A stretch of 64,000 nucleotides of DNA from Syngnathus acus (taxonomy: Eukaryota > Chordata > Actinopteri > Syngnathiformes > Syngnathidae), in NCBI RefSeq assembly GCF_901709675.1, contig NC_051101.1, positions 5,290,501 through 5,354,500 on the forward strand, given 5' to 3'. How positions within the stretch are numbered: position 1 is the first letter of the stretch; each line of letters starts with the position of its first letter. Shown in pieces: positions 23,901 through 63,928 of this stretch. Below the pieces are notes generated by a model, which was given only the letters and a program-made list of their open reading frames with translations, was not told the DNA's origin and made no database searches. Position numbers and translations under genes: made by a program.

Positions 23901-24210
23901 GTATTTTGTCATACATTTGGTTGGGAAGTACTATGTGGCCCCGCAATAGCAGTGATGAAAAACTGCCAGCATTTCAGATGCCCATCCCTGGTGCAGAAAA
24001 TGGATGGATGGATAAATTAAGGGCATATTATTCAATTACAGATGCCCAACCACTACAGCTATCATATTAGAATAATACTGATACAGTTGTCCAAATAGCT
24101 TGTTTGAAAGTTTTTGTAAACACTTACCTGCATATCAATCTCTTAAAGAAAGACAGCAAACTGACCAGGCATGTGCAGATCTTAAACAGACGGAATTGAG
24201 TGATGGCCAT
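20964..24210 (-). CDS. ebag9: EBAG9/RCAS1, Golgi and vesicle membrane protein, six coding exons
   Basis: EBAG9 is a small single-pass Golgi/vesicle protein that modulates regulated secretion in mammals. Coding exons in transcript order: 24128-24210, 23208-23289, 22730-22882, 22089-22199, 21271-21362 and 20964-21081. Lengths of 83, 82, 153, 111, 92 and 118 nt sum to 213 codons including the stop (212 residues; human 213). Residues 1-30 are MAITQFRLFK, a hydrophobic LVSLLSFF core and KRLICRSGRGRK, the N-terminal anchor typical of the family. The middle contains LSGDQITLPTTVDFSS, EEWSSWDEDAPTS and DYFKDMAPTIRKTQK. The C-terminus is a lysine/glutamate/glutamine-rich coiled coil ending EQKMAVKLS. 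All junctions are GT-AG. A non-coding first exon probably lies at about 24616-24700. The gene is divergent from ttk. Confidence 0.95.
22905..23100. mobile_element. Short non-autonomous repeat in an ebag9 intron (copy 1 of 3)
   Basis: A segment ending GTTTGCCCCTGAGTGGGATA-GGGG near 23092. The same end is found, in diverged form, near 35940-35957 and, inverted, near 41250-41275, with shared GGTGAAC(G/A)TTTGCGAC internal sequence. It is a dispersed, non-coding, foldback-type element. Confidence 0.6.
23969..23992 (-). repeat. hAT-like terminal fragment
   Basis: Read on the minus strand this is ACCAGGGATGGGCATCTGAA plus four more bases, identical over 24 nt to 53986-54009. The CAGGGATGGGCA start is typical of teleost hAT-type ends as I know them. 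A GGATGGATGGAT tract follows at 24001-24012. Confidence 0.55.
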
Positions 24211-24615
24211 GACGAAATTGAGCTGGTGAAAAAATAATCACTTTTATCATTCTTGTGGTTTTGCTGTCAACTATCAACAACTACATTGTAATATTAAACA
24301 ATGTCAATATCAAGCAAAGCACCGAATGTAGTAAAGAGAACAAAAAATGTAACGTTTGTGCATTTCAAGGCTCTCCAGCAAGCGTTCTCTTTATTATCGA
24401 TCGTTTCAATAATTCAGCCACAAGCGTAAATTACCGTATGCAAAGCTGATATTTCCTTTTGTGTTGCTGACGAGACAAGTTCATTTATGCTGCATGCTAG
24501 CTTAGCCAATAGAAAAGCATTTTATTTCCAAATCCCTCAGTGGCCTGGTGGAATGTGACTAAATTTGCTAGATATTAAATGACGGCGAGGTCACAACCAT
24601 GAAAGAAATACATAC

Positions 24616-24700
24616 TCCGCTGCTGTTTCATGACAGAACTCTAATGTCGTTGCTCATCTCTCTTGCGCAGCTGCCATCTTGGAGCTCAGTTGGGAGGAGC
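24616..24700 (-). other. Probable non-coding first exon of ebag9
   Basis: On the minus strand a donor-like GCGGA followed by GTATGT ends at 24616, and an acceptor (TTTTTCACCAG) lies 12 nt before the ebag9 start codon, so an upstream untranslated exon is expected. The exon would contain AAGATGGC (24673-24680), a YY1-type initiator-proximal motif, and from it a seven-codon upstream frame. The start is not defined. Confidence 0.4.
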
Positions 24701-24856
24701 AGGAACAAGGAAATAAGAGACGACTCGCAAGCTGCCTTCATTCATCCATTCATTAAGTGTCGGAGTTCACGAAGAAAATATATATTTTTGCGTCACTCAT
24801 CAAAATTACTCATTAAATTGACAGATTCTGGCGTTGAGGATTTATTACACTGTAAT

Positions 24857-24885
24857 AAATATGCTGTAATAATTACAGCATATTT
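24857..24885. repeat. Perfect 29-bp palindrome (14-bp arms, 1-bp spacer)
   Basis: AAATATGCTGTAAT, one A, then ATTACAGCATATTT: the arms are exact inverted copies. It lies in the interval between the divergent genes ebag9 and ttk, followed by an ATT/ATC-rich tract at 24918-24950. Confidence 0.9.
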
Positions 24886-25026
24886 TGATAAATTAAATGC
24901 GTCGCAACCTCTGTCATTATTATTATTATTATCATCATGATTATTATTGTTATGTACACATTTATAAACGGTAAATTGTGTTTTGCCTTTTATGTATTTT
25001 GGCTTTATGGGGTCGCCATTCTCGAC

Positions 25027-25104
25027 TGACGTCATATTAGCCCAAAAGCGTCAGCCCAAAGTAGCCAATCAACACGAGAGTTAAACGGAAGTGCAGTATT
25101 TAAA
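25027..25104 (+). promoter_or_regulatory. ttk promoter elements: CRE, CCAAT box, TTTAAA
   Basis: TGACGTCA (25027-25034) is a perfect CRE/ATF site. CCAATCA (25065-25071) is a CCAAT box. TATTTAAA (25097-25104) lies 26 nt beyond it and could be a TATA-like element or a CHR-type (TTTAAA) cell-cycle element. CCAAT boxes with a nearby CHR are characteristic of G2/M genes, the expected class for ttk. The assignment is by motif only. Confidence 0.45.
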
Positions 25105-25190
25105 AACTTTCAGTTGAGTTTAGGGCGAAAAACACCGCTCGACTTGATAACTCAGTTAAAAAAAGGATTAACGTGACTATCATCTCCACG
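25105..25190 (+). other. Probable untranslated first exon of ttk (copy a)
   Basis: The sequence downstream of the TTTAAA element runs to a good donor (CTCCACG then GTAAGA at 25191). The ttk start codon is the first base after an acceptor (TCTCTTTAG at 25600), so an upstream leader exon is required. Splicing gives CCACGATGG, which keeps A at -3. The transcription start is not defined. Confidence 0.45.
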
Positions 25191-25387
25191 GTAAGAGCCC
25201 CCAGAATATATGTAAGGGTAATATAAAAAAGAACCATCATACGATTTGTCCATAGAATAAAGTAACGTAGTGCAATATTTGGAATATTCCGTTGACTGTT
25301 TGGCGCATCTTAGGACAAGGCCTGGTGTTAGGCGTGGGGTGACTTGTGTTTTGTCTGACATGTTGGCAGTGGTAGGGCAAACATATC

Positions 25388-25434
25388 GTTCGACTTCGGT
25401 GAAATAAGATTAACGCCACTGGCATCTTTGCACG
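25388..25434 (+). other. Second, duplicated leader exon/donor of ttk (copy b)
   Basis: This resembles copy a: TTCGACTT, GATTAACGCCACTGGCATCT and CACG followed by GTGAGA, against CTCGACTT, GATTAACGTGACTATCATCT and CACG followed by GTAAGA. The similarity continues into the flanking intron (CATACGATTTGTCCATAG against CATGCGACTCGTCGATAG). Splicing from here also gives CACGATGG with A at -3. Confidence 0.4.
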
Positions 25435-25600
25435 GTGAGAGGCGACAACATATTTAGGCATAACAACTCATGCGACTCGTCGATAGTAGCAACCTAGCGT
25501 GATCAATCGCTGTACAAAATCGTAAAGTTATTTATAAAATACAAACAAAAATACATGTACAGTGTTGTCCATGGACAGACATGTCGTTATCTCTCTTTAG

Positions 25601-28600
25601 ATGGAAGAAACTCATACGGAGAGAATGCAGAAACTTGCCATGGTTTGTCAACAGCTCAACAAGATTAAAAAACATCTCAATGAAGGTACGTTGAATGCTT
25701 TGTTATCCTATCATCTACTATACACATGTTTAATCAGCTCTTTTTATTGCCATGACTTTCAGATGACACTGATAATATTAACCAGCTCATCAGCTTAAAT
25801 TCGTCTGAAGCTTGTCTGTCATACTTGATGAACCTGGAGAAGAAAGGGGACCCACACTCGGATTCGTATCATCTAACTCGACTCATTAGTTTTTACACAA
25901 GAGTGTTTTCAAATATGCCACTTGGACTACACTGCAAAAATGAGAGTTACGCCAGGATGTTAGTAAGATTTGCAGAGTTGAAAGCGTAAGTGACCTTGTT
26001 ATAAATCATGTGCAAGTGGTTTCCCTTCTTTTCAATACTACTACTGTGATACTGTATTTCTCAAAGGTATGATTTACCTATTCTGATCCTTTGATTTCTG
26101 TATATATCTGCTGCATTTTTAAAAGCTGCAGTTGTGGCAGAGTTTAGGACCAGGCCTTTCACCCAGAAGACCTGCTTCTGCCACACGGTGCTATTTTCAT
26201 CTGATACTAATGTTTTTCATTCCGTAGAATTCAAGATGTCAACGAGGCTGAGGCCAACTTCAATTTGGCAAGGTCTCATTGTCAGAACTTTGCATTTGTT
26301 CACATCGCACATGCAAAGTTTGTGCATTCTCAAGGTACAAACATTTTCGTATCAGTGTAAACTATCACATAGTATCTGACATCTTTTTTTTTTTTGTCAT
26401 CAGGCAACATAAAGAAATGTATATATATATTGCAAAACGCAATTGAACTGGGTGCCGACCCAAAAGAACTACTGGAGACTGCCTTGCTACGTTTGCAGGG
26501 AGAAAAACGTCACAGTTTCCCTCCGGATGACAAAGAAAATTACCCATGTAAGAATCTTTTCTTTCATCTTCCAATTAGTTTCTGGGGCTACCCATCCAAA
26601 TTCAGTTATTTGTTGTGTTTGAACAAATTGTACTGTGCATGGCTGACACTGATACATAGTTGATTGTAGTCTGTCCATTTTGTGGATATGCATGAAAATG
26701 TACAATTAATTGAGGTTAGTCTTTGTCATGCGTGCTCACACATTTACGTACTTTGTTGTCCTATCACCTACTGTGCACAGCCTTAAGTTATAGTTCATCG
26801 TGTCTTTAGGCACTTTATACACTGCATTAACATTGACAATATACACGTGTATTTGTCCAGGTCAGGGTGAGAGGTTACTCTATTAGTTTCATTTAGGAGT
26901 GTCCTCTTGGAATTCTGATCGAACATATCAGTCATTAAAACATTTTCAAGTATACATTATACTTGATACAAAGTTTATTAATTGTCATTGTATTTTTGAC
27001 AGATTTGTTAAACAGTACTGCTCATGATGTTAAAAAAGGCTCAGAGTTCCAGAAAGTAAGCAGGATATCGGATGGGACAGGTCAATTGCATCTGTCAGGC
27101 AGTATCAATTTAGGGTAAGGTGAACGACTACTTCCAACTTTGAACCTGCTTCTTTCCATTTGGAAAAACATGTCACTTTTGTTCTCTTAATCACAGAAGT
27201 AAAATACTCAATGTATCATCAGACCAGCTGCAGAATCGGATATCTGCATCTCAATGCAAGAGTCTGGTGAGAATTTGATTCCTCTGTGTTGGTTTTAATT
27301 GCTATTTATTATAAGTATATTTGTTGGTGTTGAAGTTTTTTTTCCCCTTTATATATTAGCCAGGCAGAGTTCCCAATGTTCCTTCCTCCATCCCAGAAAA
27401 GGATTGTGATGGCGGTGGTGATTATGTCAATGAGAGCCCATCAAATAGCACTGATGGATTAATTCTAAAGAATTTATCCAGGTATATTTTCAACAAAGTT
27501 ACTCGTGACGAATTACCTGCATCTTGTCTTTAATTAAAAAAAGTACGGTCTAAAAAAGCAAAATGAGATATGTACGACAACAAATGTGTTGTGTGTAAAT
27601 GGTGTCTTTGTGTTTCAGGCAAACGTCTGGTTCTCATGAGAGCACAAAGCTTGGGTTATTCTCGGCAAGGAAAGCCCCTGAAGATCACCACTTGAACAGC
27701 TTTCTGGTTTGCATTTTGTATTCATGTTTTAGTATTCCTGATCACAGTTTTTAGTGCTCAGTTCAGGAGTGATGTTGTAGCAGGGGTTAAAAAAAGAAAA
27801 AAAACATGTTCATTATTGCAGACACCATCCACTACCCCGGTAAATGGCCCTTTTGAAGTCCAGGACTCCGTGGAGCCCATGATTACTCATCTTGATGCGG
27901 ATGATTCAAAGAATACCCTCAAATTAGACGGTAATAATAGATGATGTTGATACATGCCTGCTTAATACTGGATTGACCAAAATGTGTTTCTTTTGATGGG
28001 AGGGGGTGACTTTTGTCTGACTTTTAGCTTTGTCTTTGCAGATGTAACTTCCGATTTTGAGCAAGTCCTTCTGTCAAATTCCCTTGAGTCATGTTGGACT
28101 TACCTGGTTAACCTTGAAAAAGGACGCAACCCTCATACAGACATCAACCTGCTTAATAAACTCAAGGATTGCTATTCTAAAATTTTCATACGTCTGCCCA
28201 TAAGACGGTACAACAAGAACTCTTGCTATGCAAGATTACTGATCAAATATGCAGAACTCAAGGGGTAAGTGTTCGCTTTGTACTTTTACTGCATTACCCT
28301 GTAGTGTGTTTCTCAACCTTAAATAATGAAGATCTGAATCATCTCAATTTACTCACACTTTGATTTGCTCATAATGGATTCTGGGCCTGTTTAATTTCAC
28401 AAAATGTGGATATATTAGTAGGAAGCCATGACTTAATGGGAACCCTGCTTACGAAGGGGTATAATTGTATTGTATGCGTACAAACACATACAATTGACTG
28501 TTTCATAAAAAGACATTTATTTCATGTTTAACAGTGAAGCAGTGCGGGAGCTCCTGAAGTGACATGGGGGAAAATGTTTCTCTTTCCAACGGTCTGTTTT

Positions 28601-31600
28601 TGAAACGTTTCGCATTGAAATGTTTTGTTTTCCTTTTAAAGCATTGATGACCTTGATGAAGCTGAAGACCATTTCATAGTTGCAAGATCCCAGTGCAAAT
28701 CATTTGCATTTGTGCATGTAGCTTATGCTCAGTTTGTGGCTTCTCAAGGTATAGTAATGCAACATTTGTTATTTTTGCCTGCTGATTAAAACAAGCTGTG
28801 AAAGCATGACAGTTTTTGTTGATTGTAAATCAATTTCAGAACACTCTTTTTGTCCTCTTTATTCAGGCAATGTGAACAAGGCGATTTCAATACTGCTCAA
28901 AGCTCAGTCATTGGATGCTAAGCCAGCTGAGCTGCTGGAGGTGGCGTTGCAGAAGCTGAAAGCTGGAGAGAAACAACTTGTTTCCACTGAGAAAGAGCAA
29001 CTCTCTCTAGGTATTCTTAAAGCCAGTTATTGGAAGGTCTGGACATGCAGAGGGCCATGAGCTCTCTTGTAGCCTAATTCAAAGCCTAACTGGTTAAAAG
29101 GAGAGCTCATAACTGGTGACAGCTTGTTTTAGCAGTTACGCAAATCTTGACTTTAAAATTAAAACCCTAGTAAATCTCAAACCAGTAATCAGCCCATACC
29201 TAGTATTTTCTTTCCCCCCATTATTTCTTTAAATTAACTTGCCAACGTTGTTGAATCCAAGAATCCCAGCTCCCTGATAAGGTTGCTGGAAACCAAACCG
29301 TGGAAGATCCCAAACCGGCCAGCAAAGAGGGTGTATCAGTTGGGGAATGGAAGACGACAACTCAGAAGGATGTTATTGCAGAGGTTTGACATCTTTATAC
29401 ATTTTCTGCAAAATGTTTTGGTCACCAGACTGTGTGGAGGACTTCTTATTATCAAAGGCCTTTAAATTGATCACATAACTTCATCAAATAAAAATAATCT
29501 GTATGGTCCTTAAATTATCCATTTAAAATACTACTTGAAAAATGTATTTACGATGAAAAAATTGGCGTCCATGACAAAACTGCGTGGAATCAAAGTGTGT
29601 AAAATTGAGGTTTAGGTGCAATTGGAATGTCACCTCTGCTAACTTTAGTCACAAAAGAAACAATATTTCTTTCTTAAAATCCATGAAATTGGCGTAATGC
29701 TGCAATTGCAGTCTCAAGGTCACCTAACTAGTGTCAGGCTGGTCAGTTGAAGACCGTTTTCATGATCTGTGATGTTTTCAAGCCAGAGCAGCCATTCCGA
29801 ATTTGCAACATATTTTCTAATTCAACTTCCTGTCAAATTGAACTCCATTTTGCATGCTTCTTCATCTTCTTTTCAGATGAAACGTGTAACACCACCTGAT
29901 TCCAAACAGATTCCTCATGTCGTGAAATCCATCCCGACTCCATCTCTTTGGCTTCCATCGACATTAAATCTACGGACTCCAAATAACTACAGAAGCACAT
30001 GTGCAAATAGGTAATAAACACGACCGTTGAATATCATGCATTTATTTGTCTGCCTGCTTTGAACACAAAAACCCTTTCGATTTAGATGACAATTATGAAG
30101 CATTATTGTTGTGATTTCTTTATTTATTTAACAACTGTTACAACTAACTTCTATTTTCAGCTTTATTACTCCTATTGTAAAGAGAGACCCTCCAGTGTTG
30201 TGTTCATCCAGAGATGCAGCACACAGAGTTGAACCTGTTCAGCAGCCTTGCACACCTTTGAATCACTCAACTGGATTTCACATTCCACAGGTAGAACTTT
30301 TTCACTTGTGCAACAACTGTATAGTAAAACCCTGATCACAATTCTTAAGTACGAAAGTGCACTGGAGAAGGGAAACATCTAACAATCTCTACTTACTTCC
30401 ATTTCCACTTTATCACATTCTGTCTGGATATGTGTTACCGGTATTACAATTAAATAACACAATTCAAAACTTACTATGCAACTGAAAAATAAATCATTTA
30501 AGATAGAAGTCAATCAAATTTGGTATGACTTAGTATAAATATAACTAACACAAAACTGATACACGTATTTTCTCATACCAACAGGCTTCCCTCACATCAC
30601 TGTCAAATGACTCCATTACCATTAAAGGCAAGCAGTTCTTCATTCTTAAAATGATTGGACGTGGTGGATCCAGCAAGGTAAATGGTAACGGAAAGGAAAG
30701 ATATATGATGAAACTGTGTTGTGCATATAAAATAATAATAATCCATAGTCATTAGTATTCATTCGTATTGACGAAGTCTTGACTTAAAGATTTTTTTTTT
30801 TTTTTTAGGTGTACCAGGTCCTGGATCATAAAAAACAGTTGTTTGCGGTGAAATACGTAAACCTTGAGGAAGCGGATGCTCAGACAGTGGAAAGTTACAA
30901 AAATGAGATTGAACATCTGAATCACTTGCAACAATACAGCGATCAAATCATAAAGCTCTACGACTAGTAAGTACACAGACTGCTTGGAAAGAATTCCATT
31001 GTATACAACAATGAATTATTCTTTTCATCACTTTAGCAGGTCTGGTTTTGCTATCTCACAAATGTTTACTTGTACTTCATATTTGAGGGAAATACATGGA
31101 AATGCACTATGTAACATTTTTTAATGTTCTCACGGTCCTGTTTTTGCAGTGAAATAACAAACGACTACATTTATATGCTGATGGAGTGTGGCAACTTGGA
31201 TCTAAACACTTGGCTGCGTAACCGAACGACTGTCAATCCACTTGAGAGGAAGTTCTACTGGAAGAACATGCTAGAAGCTGTCCATACTATTCACAAACAT
31301 GGTGCATATTTTTTTTCCTCTCATCGTCCCTCATTAGATTTGCTAACATGTATTCATTTCAAACCAATCTTATGCATACTTTTTCTCCTGAATGCAGGCA
31401 TCATTCACAGTGACTTAAAGCCAGCAAATTTTGTCATTGTCAATGCGTCACTAAAGCTCATTGACTTTGGCATTGCAAATCGCATGCAGCCTGATGTAAC
31501 AAGCATTATGAAGGACACCCAAGTAAGAGCTGTTTTTATAGAGCAGTTAAAAGTCAATGAATGTTTGATGTACAAGTGAAATAAAACATGGTCAGAGTAA

Positions 31601-33653
31601 ATGCAATTGGAGTTATTGTGTAATAGTTGTCTTTCAATCACAGGTTGGAACCCTGAACTATATGCCCCCTGAGACAATTAAAGATACTTCATCCCAGCAT
31701 GGAAAAGCACGCTCAAAAGTACTTTTTCTTTTGTTTATTCAACATAATAAATACCTTTCTGATTGCAGAAGTGTGTCTGATAACCTTTGGGGTGTTTGTT
31801 TTGTCTCTCAGATTAGTCCAAAAGGCGATGTGTGGTCCCTCGGATGTATCCTGTATTGCATGACCTACAAAAAGACTCCATTCCAAAGTATCACCAATCA
31901 AATCGCCAAGCTGCATGCCATCATCGATCCCAAACATGACATTGAATTTGCTGACATCTCAGAGAAGGATTTATTGGATGTTTTGAAAGTAAGTGACCTG
32001 AAACTATACACACTTGAATTGGTAATTATCATTGTATGCTGCAAGCATCGCTCCGCATTTCAAGATTTACATTTTGCGTTCATATTCTCAATTTTACAAA
32101 AGACACTAAGGCTACTTGATTATGGGTAAAAATCATCATCATGATTATTCTTTTCAATATTGAAATCACGATTATTTACACAACTATGTTTTTGAAATTA
32201 GAAAAGCATTTATTGAACATGTCTGGAACAGTATTTATTGAACATGTTTATAAAAAAAAAAAAAAACTCCTGTTAACAGTGTTGGGAAAGTTCATTTTCT
32301 ACACAAACTAGTTCAATGTTCAGTTCACAAATTGTAAAATAAATTTGTCAGTGCATAGTTCATAATTGAAAGTTAATGAAGTAAGTTAATGGTTCCAAAA
32401 ATTGAACTAAAGAAATGCATATATATATTGGCTAACTTCTTCTGTGCTGTGTCATGAAGCTAATAAATTTGTAACTGCTAATATCATCTTATGTTGGACA
32501 GAGGTGCTTGGTACGAAATCCCAGAGAGCGAATTTCCATCGTGGAACTGCTGGAGCATCCATACCTGCAACTTAAACCACAAGGTTCTCCGAAAACAGGT
32601 AGACATTCAACACACTAATGCATACAGTAGTACTCTACATGATTAAGCTGTAGAATTTACCAACATTTCTGGACTGCAAAGCACACCACCAGATTTAAAT
32701 TTAGCCATAAAAATATGTGCATACTGTTTTCTGGCTGCTTCGCTTTACTAGCCACAAATCTGTGTGTTATGAACTTCTGTGTATTCAGTCTTATTAGCAG
32801 CATATGTCAAATAACATTTCTGGAAGAACCTGGAAAAAATGTTTGCCACTTTGTCTAGCATATTTCTTAGCTGACAATCCATAAATACGTTTGCGAAACT
32901 ACGCCAGAAGTCTCTGGTGGCTAGAATATATCCCACCGGGTTGTCGTAGGGGTTTTCTATGCCATGAAAATGAGGCTCTAAAGCGGCCATGCCAGCACAA
33001 GATTCCCATCTACGTTTGTTGTCCTGTCCAAATTTTGTGCCCCCTCATCTCGCTATTTCATCTCCTCTCAGTGACGTGTGTCTCACGGCTGACCACAAAG
33101 GGTTCTAAAGCGGCGATGCCGGCACAAATGTGTCAGGTCTTGCATACAAGGACGTGCAAAAAAAGTGTGCTTAGCACAGTAAAAAAGGCTGATGATGTTT
33201 GATCCATTTAAGTAAAATTTTGACGACTCAATATTTTTAAAAAAAGAAAGACCATGTTATTTTCATTATATTTATTTCTGAGATTTATACTATCAGTGAA
33301 CTTTGGGTGTTAATGTATCCCCTATAATTTGGAATGTAGTGAAAGTCAGAATTAGATTCAAAGGCTCATTTTGTTGAGAACCACGTGACACATTTTCAAC
33401 TCTTTCAGAACGTCCATGCAACAGTGATCTCAAGAAAATACTAACAGACCTCGCAGCCCTCCAGTCTCCCAATAGCATCATCAGAGCTGCTAATGTAAGA
33501 TTTACTTAATAAATTGACTGCTCTTTTTCGTCAGCCATTTCATCATCTCACACTGTGTTTGTCTCTCAACAGAATCTGGCCAAAATGTGCAACAGTGGCA
33601 GGAAGCTGGATGTGGCAGAGTGTGCAAAGTCAATTAGCTATGTAGAAAAATAA
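25601..33653 (+). CDS. ttk: Dual-specificity kinase TTK/Mps1 with two TPR modules, 24 coding exons
   Basis: Mps1 is the kinetochore kinase that starts spindle-checkpoint signalling. Exons: 25601-25685, 25763-25985, 26228-26334, 26404-26547, 27003-27114, 27197-27266, 27360-27481, 27619-27706, 27822-27930, 28042-28264, 28642-28748, 28867-29010, 29262-29383, 29877-30010, 30161-30290, 30585-30677, 30809-30966, 31150-31301, 31398-31522, 31644-31718, 31812-31988, 32502-32598, 33409-33494, 33573-33653. They total 988 codons. TPR modules lie at residues 29-186 and 354-511. The kinase domain starts near 655: glycine loop IGRGGSSKV, Lys686, gatekeeper Met735, catalytic HSDLKPAN (Asp780; HSD is normal for this family), DFG at 797-799, activation-loop Thr809 and Thr819, then YMPPE. 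Human TTK is about 857 residues with one TPR module. The exon 13 acceptor is weak; the other junctions are ordinary. Confidence 0.95.
25763..26547 (+). other. ttk: ttk TPR module 1 (exons 2-4)
   Basis: Three exons of 223, 107 and 144 nt encode residues 29-186. Diagnostic segments are [53 protein letters not shown] and [17 protein letters not shown]. This matches the single TPR region of human TTK that directs kinetochore binding. A KEN motif (residues 182-184) closes the module. Confidence 0.9.
28042..29010 (+). other. ttk: ttk TPR module 2 (exons 10-12), tandem copy of module 1
   Basis: Exons of 223, 107 and 144 nt, with the same phases as exons 2-4, encode residues 354-511. Segments are [53 protein letters not shown] and [17 protein letters not shown]. 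By eye it is roughly 40% identical to module 1, so the duplication is old. The KEN motif of module 1 is replaced by EKEQ. Confidence 0.9.
32108..32400 (+). repeat. Dispersed repeat in a ttk intron (copy 1 of 2)
   Basis: Shares GATTATGGGTAAAAATCAT, GAAAAGCATTTATTGAACAT, CATTTTCTACACAAACTAGT and similar words in the same order with 38881-39165. It is non-coding and resembles the non-autonomous hAT-like elements common in teleosts. It lies in the intron between the last two kinase-domain exons before the C-terminal tail. Confidence 0.7.
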
Positions 33654-33865
33654 ATGTAAATAGGTTTGTGTGTGTTTATTCTGTTTTTGTTTTGTTTTTT
33701 TACTTGGATACAGTGAAAATTAAAATTCTGCAAGATATTGAACAGAATTAATGTAAAGAAGTTTAGATTTTTTGTTTATTTGAAAATGCAAATTCTGCAA
33801 AATATTGAACAAAATACTTTTAGAGATAAAAATGTTCATCATTTCATCTTTTTATTGTCTGTTTA

Positions 33866-33871
33866 AATAAA
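33866..33871 (+). terminator. ttk polyadenylation signal
   Basis: AATAAA, 213 nt after the ttk stop codon and about 520 nt before the bckdhb start. Confidence 0.55.
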
Positions 33872-34393
33872 TTTACAGTATCTTCCTCATCATGTGTTCA
33901 AGTAATTTCAAATAGTGCCGTGCAAAACTACAGAAAGGTTCACCATTACACAAAAGAAAGTTACTGGTCATTTTTTCCCGGCTTTGATTCGCAACTCAGA
34001 CTCAATGTGCTTTCCGAGTGAAAGTCGGAGAATTCCAACTTTCTCACACTCCCAAAATGCAACATTATAGTCTATTCATATCATACGTCCATGGTCATAT
34101 GATATAAATGATTTGCGTACACGCCCCCTCTTCTAACCAATCAAACCACTGTATGTTTCTGAAATGCCCATCCTTAAAAAATAAAGAGGGTCCACTTTTG
34201 CAACAGTGATACTATAGAAACCACTAACATAAATGCATGTTTTTTTATTCGTAGAAAAGTACGATTTTATAAACAAAAACCAAATGTTACAGATCACTTA
34301 TTTTATCAGCTAAGGCGCTCTTATTTATAGAGGTGCTTAGTTGTAATAGACGATCTTCGAAGTTTGGTTCTGTATACACCGGTCACAACAATA
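33872..34393 (+). promoter_or_regulatory. Intergenic interval holding the bckdhb promoter
   Basis: Only about 0.5 kb separates the ttk polyadenylation signal from the bckdhb start codon, so the bckdhb promoter must lie here or overlap the ttk tail. I see no convincing TATA box near the start. A CCAAT-containing word (AACCAATCA) occurs at about 34137-34145. Confidence 0.35.
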
Positions 34394-63672
<29,279 letters not shown>

Positions 63673-63922
63673 AGTGGAATATGGTAAGGGAGAACTCATG
63701 AATTTTTTTTAACATGATTTTTGGAGAGGAAGAATCCTTATTTCCTGCATATTAAAGTCAGTCAGGTGCAGTTTTTATGGACACTAAAAATAGTGATCCG
63801 ATTAGGACTTGCATGTTCATGCATCACACTTTCAATTGGAACAAATAATTTTGACATGCGCAAATCAACCAAAGTTTCAGAAAATAATCGTAGAAATCTT
63901 CTTCTAGTTTGACTTCCGTGTC

Positions 63923-63928
63923 AATAAA
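63923..63928 (+). terminator. bckdhb polyadenylation signal
   Basis: AATAAA, 250 nt after the bckdhb stop codon and followed by ACACTGCTCC. It is the first good signal downstream. Confidence 0.6.

Noticed and set aside
31124-32129. Frames of 151 and 155 codons in the ttk kinase region taken as separate genes
   Set aside because: They are kinase exons 18-19 and 21 read through their introns; the spliced gene explains them fully.
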